Part shown: positions 56,581-63,977 of the stretch, in pieces | Layout: each line of letters begins with the position of its first letter | How positions within the stretch are numbered: position 1 is the stretch's first letter | Origin: Streptomyces albus subsp. albus | GTDB lineage: Bacteria > Actinomycetota > Actinomycetes > Streptomycetales > Streptomycetaceae | Length of the DNA stretch: 64,000 nt | NCBI RefSeq assembly: GCF_000725885.1 | Contig: NZ_JODR01000009.1 | Span: 186,001-250,000, forward strand | Reading direction: 5' to 3' | The notes under the pieces: generated by a model | What the model saw: only the letters and a program-made list of their open reading frames with translations | Database searches by the model: none | What the model was told of the DNA's origin: nothing | Translations under genes and position numbers: made by a program

Positions 56581-56877
56581 CGGCGCCCCGGCCGGTACGA
56601 GGACCGGTCCGCCCTCGAAGGACCTCACCTGCAACTCGACGGCTACTCCACGGACCCCTACGGCGAGGACGCCCCCATCACGGCGTCGGCCTGCCGCGCG
56701 GCCCGCATGGCGGGAGAGCCCGAACCCCCACGGGCCGACCCGTGGGAAGAGCCCCGCCCCGACGACTGGGCACTCCTCGCCCAATGGCACGGCACCGCCC
56801 TGATCGACGGCGACATCTACTGGACGTGCACAAGGAAGGACGTGAGGGCACGCCGCTTCGGCCACGCCACGGTCTGA
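56581..56877 (+). pseudogene. Conserved small protein frame without a start codon
   Basis: The frame encodes LQLDGYSTDPYGEDAPITA, then RAARMAGEPEPPRADPWEEP and DDWALLAQWHGTALIDGDIY, ending HATV: convincing soluble protein sequence with WTCTRKDV near the end. However, no ATG, GTG or TTG occurs in frame from about 56400 until an internal Met at 56706, and no ribosome-binding site is seen. Either the 5' end was lost or frameshifted, or a CTG start is used. It is head-to-head with the membrane protein gene at 56505. Confidence 0.5.
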
Positions 56878-56949
56878 GCCGCTTCGAGGGCCCCTGAGGG
56901 CCCCGGCCCATCCGGCTCACGGGCACCCGGTCCGGCCGGGGTCTCCGGG

Positions 56950-57066
56950 TCAAAGCTCCACGCGGTGGAAGACCTTGCCGGGGTCTTCCTGCTCTCCGAG
57001 CGACTCGCAGAAGGACCGCCCTCGACCGGTCGGGGAGTAGGCACCGCAAGCATCGCCCACGCGCAC
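56950..57066 (-). CDS. Possible 38-residue small protein
   Basis: VRVGDACGAYSPTGRGRS then FCESLGEQEDPGKVFHRVEL is protein-like, with two Cys and no low complexity. GTG 57066 is in frame but lacks a good ribosome-binding site, and the frame is open only to 57092, so it could be a 3' remnant of a longer gene. It lies 50 bp from the divergent XRE gene. Confidence 0.4.
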   Translation of the reverse strand: MRVGDACGAYSPTGRGRSFCESLGEQEDPGKVFHRVEL

Positions 57067-57115
57067 GAGGAACGCGTACCGTGCTGAGTGTCTGCGTCAG
57101 AACGAGGAGGCCGGC

Positions 57116-58069
57116 ATGGCATACCGCACTGACACCCCACACCCCGCCGAGACCAACGGAGAACGGCTTTCGGTTCTACGGCGCAGGAAGCGGTGGACGC
57201 AGCAGCGGCTGGCTCAGGAGTCCGGGTACTCGCTCGCAGCGATTCGCGGCTTCGAGCAGGGGCGACGTTCGCTGGACAGGGGTTCCGTCATCCTCGCGCT
57301 CTGCCGCGCTCTGGACTGTCACCCGACCGAGATCACGGGGCAGCCTTACGCACCCGCCGACGGGGACAGGGCGGGCCAGGAGGCCGCAGCGGCTGTCGCA
57401 GCCGTCAGGCGGGCACTGCTTCGCCACGGCCGCCCCACCCGCCCGTCGGACGCCGAAGCCGCGGCGGTGGACCTGCCGGATCTGCAACGGCGCGTCGCCG
57501 AGGCCAACTCGCTGCGCCAGTCGGCTGCTTTGGCACGCAGCGCTTCGGTGCTGCCCCAGCTACTTCGGGACGTCCAGGTTGCCTGCGACGTGCTGGCCGA
57601 TGACGGCCGGCGTACGGCCTACGGGCTGTTGACCTCGGTGTACGAGTGCGCGATGCAGTACCTGTACAAGCTGGGGCGGGTGTCCGACGCGACGCTGGCC
57701 ACCGAGCGCGTGCTGTGGTCGGCCGAGCGAACGGAAGACCCTCTGCGGATCATTGCCGCACGTTGGTACGAGGCCGGGGAGTTCCTGGGTATCGGTGAGC
57801 ACGACGACGCGGCGGACATCATCGACAGCGCGCTCACTGCCCTCGGCCGGCCGGGGTCTCCGCAAGAGCTGTCGCTGGCCGGCTCGTTCCACCTCAAAGC
57901 CGCACTGAACGAAGCCCGTGGGGGCGGAAGAGAGGCCGAACGCCATCTCCAGCACGCCCAGAGGCTGGCCGAGACCCTGGGAGATCCTCGACGCGGCCTA
58001 CAGCGCCCGGACAAAGCTTGCCTCCTAGCCGAGTCCAGGCCCTGCAGATGCTGCCGTTGGGTGTGCTGA
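57116..58069 (+). CDS. XRE-family regulator, truncated at the C-terminus
   Basis: 317-residue frame. HTH domain at about 17-70 (ERLSVLRRRKRWTQQRLAQESGYSLAAIRGFEQGRRS), then TPR-like helices (to ~285; HLQHAQRLAETLGDPR). Similar streptomycete regulators run to nearly 400 residues. From about base 57985 the frame changes into Cys/Arg-rich nonsense (PDKACLLAESRPCRCCRWVC) that overlaps the convergent CYTH gene by 45 bp. Probably a deletion removed the 3' end. ATG 57116 has GAGGAGG upstream. Confidence 0.75.
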   Translation: MAYRTDTPHPAETNGERLSVLRRRKRWTQQRLAQESGYSLAAIRGFEQGRRSLDRGSVILALCRALDCHPTEITGQPYAPADGDRAGQEAAAAVAAVRRALLRHGRPTRPSDAEAAAVDLPDLQRRVAEANSLRQSAALARSASVLPQLLRDVQVACDVLADDGRRTAYGLLTSVYECAMQYLYKLGRVSDATLATERVLWSAERTEDPLRIIAARWYEAGEFLGIGEHDDAADIIDSALTALGRPGSPQELSLAGSFHLKAALNEARGGGREAERHLQHAQRLAETLGDPRRGLQRPDKACLLAESRPCRCCRWVC

Positions 58070-58624
58070 GTGGGTGTTGTCTCCGAACAAGAGCGTCGGC
58101 TCGACGAGAATGTCGCGCCCAAGCTCACTCTTGTAGATGAGGTCGATGCTGCCGTAGCGGGCCTGCTCGTAGTCGAAGCCGAGGTCGGCGACGGCTTTGC
58201 GGACGGCGTCTTCGGAGGGGCCTTCGATCTCGATGAAGGTGGGCAGGTCGGGCCAGGTGTCGAGGTCGTACTTGATGTCGCCGAGCTGCCACTCCTCGCG
58301 GTAGTTCTGCTGGTACCGGACTTGGCGGAGGCCGGTGGCCTTGAGGAGTTCGGCGGCCTTGTCGAGGTCGTCGACCTCGATCTCGATCTCGGTGGTGCCG
58401 TTGATGGTGGTGGCGTCGCTTACCTGCTTGAGGGTGAGGGTGGTCTTGCCGCCTTCGTCGCGGAGGCGGAGCCACTGTTCGCCTTGGACGGCGTCGTTCT
58501 CGAAGATCAGCCGGGTGAACATGGTCTTGCCGAAGACGAGCTCGGCACCGGCGGCACGGAGCTGGTCGCGGACGGCGTCGACGTCGATGTTGAGGAACTT
58601 GGCCTCGTACTCGTTCTGGGGCAT
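58025..58624 (-). CDS. CYTH-domain protein (class IV adenylate cyclase/thiamine-triphosphatase-like)
   Basis: 199-residue triphosphate tunnel enzyme. The signature ExExK is E5-Y-E7-A-K9 at the N-terminus; further tunnel residues lie in QWLRLRDEGGKTTLTLKQ, TEIEIEVDDLDKA and PTFIEIEGPSE. Such enzymes act on triphosphate-containing substrates (NTP, thiamine triphosphate, polyphosphate) with Mg2+. The start is 27 bp after the radical SAM stop on the same strand, indicating one operon. Confidence 0.88.
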   Translation of the reverse strand: MPQNEYEAKFLNIDVDAVRDQLRAAGAELVFGKTMFTRLIFENDAVQGEQWLRLRDEGGKTTLTLKQVSDATTINGTTEIEIEVDDLDKAAELLKATGLRQVRYQQNYREEWQLGDIKYDLDTWPDLPTFIEIEGPSEDAVRKAVADLGFDYEQARYGSIDLIYKSELGRDILVEPTLLFGDNTHSAHPTAASAGPGLG

Positions 58625-58650
58625 CGCTGGTGGGCTCCTGGGAGTGGTAC

Positions 58651-59745
58651 TTACGCGGTCAGGTTGTGGAAGTCGGCCTGGCGCAGATGGGCGACCTCGG
58701 CGCATGCCTCGCCTGCGACGAACTCTTCCACGGGGAGGCAGAGGTCCATGCGCTGTATGCACACTCCGACGTGAAATTCGCCTGCGGTGTCGCGGTAGAG
58801 GCGTACGCCGTAGTAGCCCTCTTCGCAGTCGGTCGGGTTGTTGAAGCGGCAGTCGGTGCACGTATCCGGCAACCGTAGCGGGCGGATGTGCTTGACGATC
58901 AGCTCTCGGCCAGTCGGCAAGCGGTAGGCCATGCGGAAGCCGGAAGTGCCGGCGATCAGGCGCACTTCTTCCAGTTCAGCTTGGAGCTCGCTCAGCAGAA
59001 GGTCGATGGCCTGGAGTGACCGTTCGCCGTCGGCCAGGGAGGAGAGCACGCGTACGGAGAGGTTGTCGGAGTATTTGTTGAGCAGGCGGTGCACACGTGG
59101 GACGTGGCTGCGGTGCGGCAGGACTACGTTGGCGCGGGTGCCGATGCCGACGTCCATGGCGAGTCGGACCGACTCGTTGAGTGCGTCGATCTTGCGCTGG
59201 GCGAGGGCGGATTTGCGGTAGCGGCTGTGCTGGACTTGGGAGAGCTCTTCGGGGGTGGTGCCGAAGACGGAGAAGTTGACGTGGTCGAGGCCGGCGCGGG
59301 CGCAGTCGGCCAGCACCCGGCGGCCGTTTTCTCCGTTGGAGGTGACGCTCACCTCGTAGCCGCATTCTTTCGCCGTCGCGACGAGCTGCGGTAGCCGAGG
59401 GTGGAGGGTCGGCTCGCCCCCTGTCAGGTGGACCTCGTCGAAGTCGAGGGCTTTGCGTAGCCGAGTCAGTGCGTGGCGGAAGGCTTCGTCGGGGAGGACG
59501 GGAGCGCTCAGGAAGCGAGAACCGTTCGTGGCGGCGTAGATGGAGACGCGTCCCGACGGTCCGGTGGGGGCGAAGGCTCCGGCCTGGTGGCCGCGGTTGT
59601 CCACACCTACGGGGGTGCCCTCGTTGTGGCAGAAGGTGCAGGTCATGCCGCACGAGTCGATGACCTTGACGCGGAGTGTCCGGTCGGTCGTCACCACGAC
59701 GGGGACTGCGTGGTCAACGTCGGCTAAGGCGGGATGCTTGATCAC
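58651..59745 (-). CDS. MoaA-like radical SAM enzyme with C-terminal Cys cluster
   Basis: 364-residue radical SAM enzyme. The SAM-binding [4Fe-4S] motif is C32-x3-C36-x2-C39 (SCGMTCTFCHNEG), followed by HLTGGEPTLHP. A C-terminal Cys set (CTDCRFNNPTDCEEG, then GVCIQRMDLC) could bind an auxiliary cluster as in MoaA/SPASM enzymes. Substrate unknown. GTG 59745 follows an AGAGAGG site. Leu7 is encoded by TTA (59727-59725), a bldA-dependent codon. Co-transcribed with the CYTH gene; a terminator upstream separates it from the ATPase unit. Confidence 0.88.
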   Translation of the reverse strand: MIKHPALADVDHAVPVVVTTDRTLRVKVIDSCGMTCTFCHNEGTPVGVDNRGHQAGAFAPTGPSGRVSIYAATNGSRFLSAPVLPDEAFRHALTRLRKALDFDEVHLTGGEPTLHPRLPQLVATAKECGYEVSVTSNGENGRRVLADCARAGLDHVNFSVFGTTPEELSQVQHSRYRKSALAQRKIDALNESVRLAMDVGIGTRANVVLPHRSHVPRVHRLLNKYSDNLSVRVLSSLADGERSLQAIDLLLSELQAELEEVRLIAGTSGFRMAYRLPTGRELIVKHIRPLRLPDTCTDCRFNNPTDCEEGYYGVRLYRDTAGEFHVGVCIQRMDLCLPVEEFVAGEACAEVAHLRQADFHNLTA

Positions 59746-59858
59746 GAGGTGACCTCTCTTGTTGGTCGCGCTGCCTTCGCGGAAGTCCTTGGTGCGCGCA
59801 GGCGTCCGCGGGCGCGGGCAAGGGGCTGGTGAGTGGGGTGTGAGCGCTGTTGATCCCT

Positions 59859-59892
59859 CCCGGCCGTCGAGCTCGGCTCGTAGACGGCCGGG
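59859..59892 (-). terminator. Hairpin between the ATPase/peptide unit and the radical SAM gene
   Basis: Perfect 10-bp outer stem CCCGGCCGTC (59859-59868) / GACGGCCGGG (59883-59892) with an internal GAGC/GCTC stem. It lies about 75 nt beyond the micropeptide stop, so the radical SAM-CYTH operon probably has its own promoter between 59746 and 59858. Confidence 0.7.
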
Positions 59893-59965
59893 CGGGTGGT
59901 CCGTCCCCGGGTGGGCACGGGGAGCCGTCCCGCCGGGTGCGGGCACGCATCCGGGACGGACCGGT

Positions 59966-60070
59966 TCAGGGGGAGGGCGCTGTGGCGACTGCGAGGCCGA
60001 CCACGAGGCCGCATGAAGCGCTGATGCCGATGATGAAGATGAGGCCGGCATAACGGCCGATGACGCGCAT
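59966..60070 (-). CDS. 34-residue membrane micropeptide, coupled to ATPase gene
   Basis: MRVIGRYAGLIFIIGISASC then GLVVGLAVATAPSP: nearly all one TM helix with a short positive N-terminus. ATG 60070 overlaps the stop of the upstream ATPase gene (TGATG), with GAGGGGAG about 9 nt before. It is below usual gene-calling size. The tight coupling suggests a stoichiometric partner or membrane anchor for the ATPase (inference). Confidence 0.7.
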   Translation of the reverse strand: MRVIGRYAGLIFIIGISASCGLVVGLAVATAPSP

Positions 60071-60561
60071 CACGGCACTCTCCCCTCGACGGCTTCGGCG
60101 CCCCGGCTGGTGGCATGGAGTCGTGCCGGCGCCGCCACACGGCTATGCGGCTTCGACATCCGCACCTTGGCCCACACGGTTTTGCCGACGGGACGGCGCG
60201 GCCGTTGCCCTGTGCACAGAGCAACGGTTCTCACGAGCTGGAGGCCGCGCCCGCTCTCGTCGTTGATGCCGGCCTTCAACGCTTCTGGCGGACGGGGGCT
60301 GCTGTCGGACACCTCGATGAGGCAGATGTCGTCCGCCGAGGTCATTCCGACCTCGAAGAGGTGGCTGGGGAAGTGGCCGTGTACTACGGCGTTTGTTGCC
60401 AGTTCGCTGGCCACCAGTACGGCGGTTTCGATACCGCTGGGGGCGTGTCCCCACTCGCGGAGCACCCGTTCCACCTGGGTGCGCACAAGCGAGACGCACC
60501 GGGCAGTCGAGGCGAACTGCATGTGCCATGTCTGGCTGGTTTCTTGGTTATGCGAGGCCAT
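60070..60561 (-). CDS. GHKL-type ATP-binding protein (RsbW-like)
   Basis: 163-residue Bergerat-fold ATPase of the anti-sigma/serine-kinase type. N-box VASELATNAVVHG (about 50-62), G1-like EVSDSSPRPP and the G2-like ESGRGLQLVRTVA. The C-terminal ~30 residues are a basic tail. In Streptomyces such ATPases sit beside XRE regulators (whiJ-like loci). Divergent from the XRE gene; a symmetric operator lies between them. Confidence 0.88.
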   Translation of the reverse strand: MASHNQETSQTWHMQFASTARCVSLVRTQVERVLREWGHAPSGIETAVLVASELATNAVVHGHFPSHLFEVGMTSADDICLIEVSDSSPRPPEALKAGINDESGRGLQLVRTVALCTGQRPRRPVGKTVWAKVRMSKPHSRVAAPARLHATSRGAEAVEGRVP

Positions 60562-60634
60562 CGTGTGCGTCGCGTCCCCTCGTCGCGGGTAGCTGGGGGA
60601 CTACTGCACCGCGCGAGGCCATCACGGGATCAGG

Positions 60635-60669
60635 TCACAGTGATTACCCAACGTGGGTAATATCTGTGA
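60635..60669. promoter_or_regulatory. 35-bp symmetric operator between ATPase and XRE genes
   Basis: Inner arms TTACCCA (60644-60650) and TGGGTAA (60654-60660) are a perfect inverted repeat around ACG; outer arms TCACAG (60635-60640) and CTGTGA (60664-60669) are also perfect, each separated from the inner arm by 3 bp. The centre is 70 bp before the XRE GTG start and 91 bp before the ATPase start. Confidence 0.8.
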
Positions 60670-60721
60670 CGGCTGACCACCCGCCCAGTACGCCGCTGCC
60701 GAGACGGCCGGGGGAGCGCAC

Positions 60722-62041
60722 GTGTCCGCACCGCAGCCCTATCCGGGGCTACCACCCGAGTTAGTGGCGAGCCCTGAGTTCAGGCGTGTCTGTCGAGAGC
60801 GCGACTTCTCCCAGATCTTCCAGCTCGCCAAGAAGAAGGCGGGAATCTACCCCTCGCGGATCGCCGCGCTCTGCGGGATGACACCCAGCCGTGTAGGGGA
60901 AATCATGTCCGGGCGCAGAAGCCTGGCCCACATCGATGTGATCGAGCGCGTCGCGGACGGCCTGCGCATCCCAGGAGCGATGCTCGGGCTGGCACACAGG
61001 CCCTGGGAAATCCCGGATGGCCCAGCCGTGGTCGAGCAGAAGCCTGTCCGTCCGGTGACGCTTCCCGAAGAAGGCGGCGCGGCACCGGCAACCGGTGAGC
61101 CGAGCGGCATAGATGACCTGCTCACGCTCGCTGACGGCAAGGTCACCAGGTCAACGCTCTTCGCTCTACAGTCCTCGGTCGAGGACTACTGGCGCAGAGA
61201 TGACGAACACGGCGGCGCTTCACTGCGGCCGGCAGTCGTGGGGCACCTGCGCTATGTCTCGCTGTTGATGAAAGGTGCTGACGAGGCCCTGCGTAGCGAT
61301 CTGCAGTCGCTGGCCGCTGAGCTGGCCCGGCTGGCGGGCTGGGCCTACTTCGACGCGCGGCAGTACAGCACCGCGCGCACCCACTTCACGCAGGCACTCA
61401 AGCTCTCCCGGGGCCAGGACGACTACCTCTTCATGGCCAATGTGCTCTCCTGCATGAGCCTCCAGGCGACCTACGACGGCAACCCCACCGACGCCGTCGC
61501 CCTGGCCTGCAAAGCCCAGGACTCCGCCCGCGCGGCCGGCAACGACCCTCTGGTGATGTCGATGCTCCATATGCGGGAGGCATTCGCGCAGGCCATACTG
61601 GGCGACTCGATGGCATGCCACCAAGCAATCGACCGCTCCCGCGACGCCTACGAATTCGCCCGAGGCCGCGAAACCGAAGCCCCTGCCTGGGTTCGCTACT
61701 TTGATGAGAGCAAGCTGATTGTCGATACCGGCATCGCTCTCGCGCGCCTCGGAGAGTCCGCACGAGCCGAACCCCTCATCGCCGAGGGCCTGCGCCGCGA
61801 GTCCGGCGCGCAACAGCGCGGCCGGGCCTTCCACGCCTTCTGGCTGGCCACCGCCCAACTCCAGCAGGGCAACCTGGACGCGTCATGCGAGAGCGCCGGC
61901 ATGGCACTCGACTTGACCGCCTCCCTCGACTCGCCTCGGGTAGCCGGACATGTTCGGGAGTTCCACCGGCGCCTGGCCCCCTACGCGCGGGAGACGCCGG
62001 TGATCATGTTCGAGCAGAAGATGCGCGAGGTTCTTGGCTAG
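60722..62041 (+). CDS. XRE-family regulator with TPR-like domain (TTA codon)
   Basis: 439-residue regulator. HTH at about 34-80 (KKAGIYPSRIAALCGMTPSRVGEIMSGRRSLAHIDVIERVADGL), a Pro/Glu linker, then TPR-like helices from about 140 to the end (ARTHFTQALKLSRGQDDYLFMANVL, ESARAEPLIAEGLRRESGAQQ). Leu14 is TTA (60761-60763), so translation should need the bldA tRNA. GTG 60722. Its stop codon overlaps that of the convergent NUDIX gene by 3 bp. Confidence 0.88.
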   Translation: MSAPQPYPGLPPELVASPEFRRVCRERDFSQIFQLAKKKAGIYPSRIAALCGMTPSRVGEIMSGRRSLAHIDVIERVADGLRIPGAMLGLAHRPWEIPDGPAVVEQKPVRPVTLPEEGGAAPATGEPSGIDDLLTLADGKVTRSTLFALQSSVEDYWRRDDEHGGASLRPAVVGHLRYVSLLMKGADEALRSDLQSLAAELARLAGWAYFDARQYSTARTHFTQALKLSRGQDDYLFMANVLSCMSLQATYDGNPTDAVALACKAQDSARAAGNDPLVMSMLHMREAFAQAILGDSMACHQAIDRSRDAYEFARGRETEAPAWVRYFDESKLIVDTGIALARLGESARAEPLIAEGLRRESGAQQRGRAFHAFWLATAQLQQGNLDASCESAGMALDLTASLDSPRVAGHVREFHRRLAPYARETPVIMFEQKMREVLG

Positions 62042-62580
62042 CCAGCGGCGCCGGTCGCCTCGTCCAGGAGCAGGTACAGCAGCCCCACCAGACTGCCGCT
62101 GCTGACGACCTCACGGCGGTCGATCATTCCGCGGATCTCCGAGATCGGTATCCACTCGATGCGGTCCGTCTCGTTCAGTTCGGTCGGCGGGCCGGCGTAG
62201 GTAGCACCGTCGGCGCGGAAGACGTAGTGCTCGGAGTCCGTGATCCCGTTCGCGGGCTGCGCGTACACCAACGGCTTCATGCCATCCACCCGCCAGCCGG
62301 TCTCCTCCTCCACCTCGCGGGCGGCAGCCTGTTCCGGAGTCTCGTCGGCCTCGATCAGTCCCATGGGCAGTTCCCAGCCCCAGGTGTCCGTGATGAAGCG
62401 GTGCCGCCACAGCATCAGCACTCGCTTCTGCTCGTCCACCACGGCCGCCACCGCCAGGTGCCGCATCTTGACCACGTGGTGTTCCCAGCGTCGGCCGTCG
62501 GGCTGCTGGACGTCCACGAGCCACAGGTTGACCCACGGGTTGCTGTAAATCTGGCGCTCACCATGCACTGTCCACCGCAT
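62038..62580 (-). CDS. NUDIX hydrolase
   Basis: 180-residue NUDIX enzyme hydrolysing a nucleoside diphosphate linked to another moiety. The NUDIX box is intact: GLIEADETPEQAAAREVEEETGW (G-x5-E-x7-REVEEETGW). It resembles the ADP-ribose/nucleotide-sugar type in layout. ATG 62580 follows AGAGGGG. It converges with the XRE gene, sharing stop-codon bases. Confidence 0.9.
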   Translation of the reverse strand: MRWTVHGERQIYSNPWVNLWLVDVQQPDGRRWEHHVVKMRHLAVAAVVDEQKRVLMLWRHRFITDTWGWELPMGLIEADETPEQAAAREVEEETGWRVDGMKPLVYAQPANGITDSEHYVFRADGATYAGPPTELNETDRIEWIPISEIRGMIDRREVVSSGSLVGLLYLLLDEATGAAG

Positions 62581-62717
62581 GAGTCGATGTCCCCTCTCGC
62601 CTGCGTCACTCCAGCATGTCACTGCGACGAGAAGCCGTCTGCAAAGCCTGCGACTTCGCGACAGCCTGCGAAGATCTGGCCGAAAGACACCGCCATCCCA
62701 GCCTCTCGGTGCTGGCT
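62581..62717. other. Boundary of the NUDIX gene with mobile-element debris
   Basis: From here to the integrase remnant, frames on both strands carry only pieces of plausible protein. A short plus-strand segment near 62620-62700 (REAVCKACDFATACEDLAER) has a Cys pattern but no start or context. Confidence 0.35.
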
Positions 62718-63065
62718 CTATCGATGTCGCCGGTGGGCAGACCCGGTGGCGGGGAGAGGGGTCGAGGGCGTCGTCTCCGGGCGCGCGACACGACGTGTGG
62801 CCGCTGTACTGCGCGCTTGGGCGGCTCGTGCGCGGGGGCTCGGTGCGGGGCGTCGGCTCATACGGTGGATGCGCCAGGCCAGGACCTTGGCGGGGGAGTG
62901 TGCGTCGTTCAGGGTGCGTTGGTCGGCGGTTTGCCGGAGAAGGCGGCCGGGATCGTGGCCGGCGGTTTGGGCGTCGGTGAGCGCGGCCGTCAGAGCGTCC
63001 CAAGCCGGGCTGTTGATGATTTGATCCGCGTGTTCGGGGACGGTCTGACGTATGTGGGTCCGCAT
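62718..63065 (-). pseudogene. Fragment resembling the tail of an actinomycete conjugation/relaxase-type protein
   Basis: 115-residue frame whose first half (INSPAWDALTAALTDAQTAG, then HDPGRLLRQTADQRTLNDAH and AKVLAWRIHRM) resembles C-terminal tails of mobilisation/relaxase proteins on actinomycete elements. The catalytic parts are missing, so it is read as a remnant. The assignment is from memory of the pattern and is weak. Confidence 0.35.
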
Positions 63066-63195
63066 GGCGGGCCGCCGTTGGGCGTGGGGGCTTGCGTCCG
63101 GCGAGCGCGCTCAGGGGTGCTGCTGCGGCTTGCTCGTAGACGCCCCGAAGAGGCGCAAGGGCTTGTCGCGCGGCGATGGCCTGCTGTTGATGGTG

Positions 63196-63829
63196 GCGCT
63201 CTTCGTGCCAGCGGGCCGCGGCCAGACGCGGCCGAAGGTGACCGGCTCTACGCCCTCTTCCACCTGTGCGGCACGCGCGGCCTGCGGCGCGGCGAAGGTG
63301 TCGGTCAGGAGTGGGAGTACGTCGACCTGGAGGCGCGAATCACGCCTGCCAGGGCCATCACGGTCCACGGGTGGGACCCGTACGAGGACGACCCCAAGAC
63401 TGACGGCAGTGCAGCGACGATCGCACTCGACAGCGTCAACGTCGCCGTCCTCCGCGCACACCGAGCGCGGCAGCAGGCTGAGCGCGAAGCAGCGGGCCCC
63501 GCTTGGCAGGAGACCGGCGAGGTCTTCACCAACGAGGACGGCTCAGCCTTCACCCCGAAACAGCATCGGAGGCGCTCCGCCGCATCCTCGCGAGCACCGA
63601 CCTACCCCCCATCACCTTTCGTGATCTCCGTCACGTGGCAGCCACACTCGTCCATGCAGGCGGCGGTGATCTCCACACGATCAAGAAAACGTTGCGCCAC
63701 TCCACCATCCTGCTCACCTCGGACACGTACACGAGCCTGCTCCCAGAGGTCGATCGCAGCGCCGCCGAGGCAGGCGTACGTCTGATCCCCCGCGCACGGT
63801 CGGCGGACGAGGCACACGGCGACGAATAG
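63196..63829 (+). pseudogene. Site-specific tyrosine integrase, C-terminal remnant with frameshift
   Basis: A first frame carries DAAEGDRLYALFHLCGTRGLRRGEGVG and continues to VFTNEDGSAFTPK; the match to integrases then moves to another frame (ETASEALRRILASTDLPPITF, RDLRHVAATL, LRHSTILLTSDTYTSLLPE). The frame change is near 63555-63565. The conserved Arg region, RDLRH box, second His and Tyr are visible, but the N-terminal arm-binding and core-binding domains are missing. Non-functional relic of an integrated element. Confidence 0.75.
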
Positions 63830-63940
63830 CGCCGGGACCTGGCGTCCAGCCGCTCGTTCTCCCCGCAATCTCCCGGTCCGCCCGCCGACGTGCTGGCACA
63901 TCCGCTCATGCATCGCTCACGCACAGCGCCCCGAAACGCC

Positions 63941-63977
63941 GGAGCGCCCGGACCGATCGTCTCGGTCCGGGCGCTCC
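63941..63977 (+). terminator. Strong hairpin terminator at window end
   Basis: Perfect 16-bp stem: arms 63941-63956 (GGAGCGCCCGGACCGA) and 63962-63977, loop TCGTC. It follows the integrase remnant by about 110 nt and may belong to a gene beyond the window. Confidence 0.8.

Noticed and set aside
54310..56877. An 855-codon plus-strand frame across the hydrolase and membrane protein genes
   Set aside because: Antisense to two supported genes; only the last ~80 residues look like protein and these are reported separately.
56678..57142. Longer minus-strand frames upstream of the truncated XRE gene
   Set aside because: Arg/Pro-rich translations without family resemblance; only the 38-residue frame at 56950-57066 looks protein-like.
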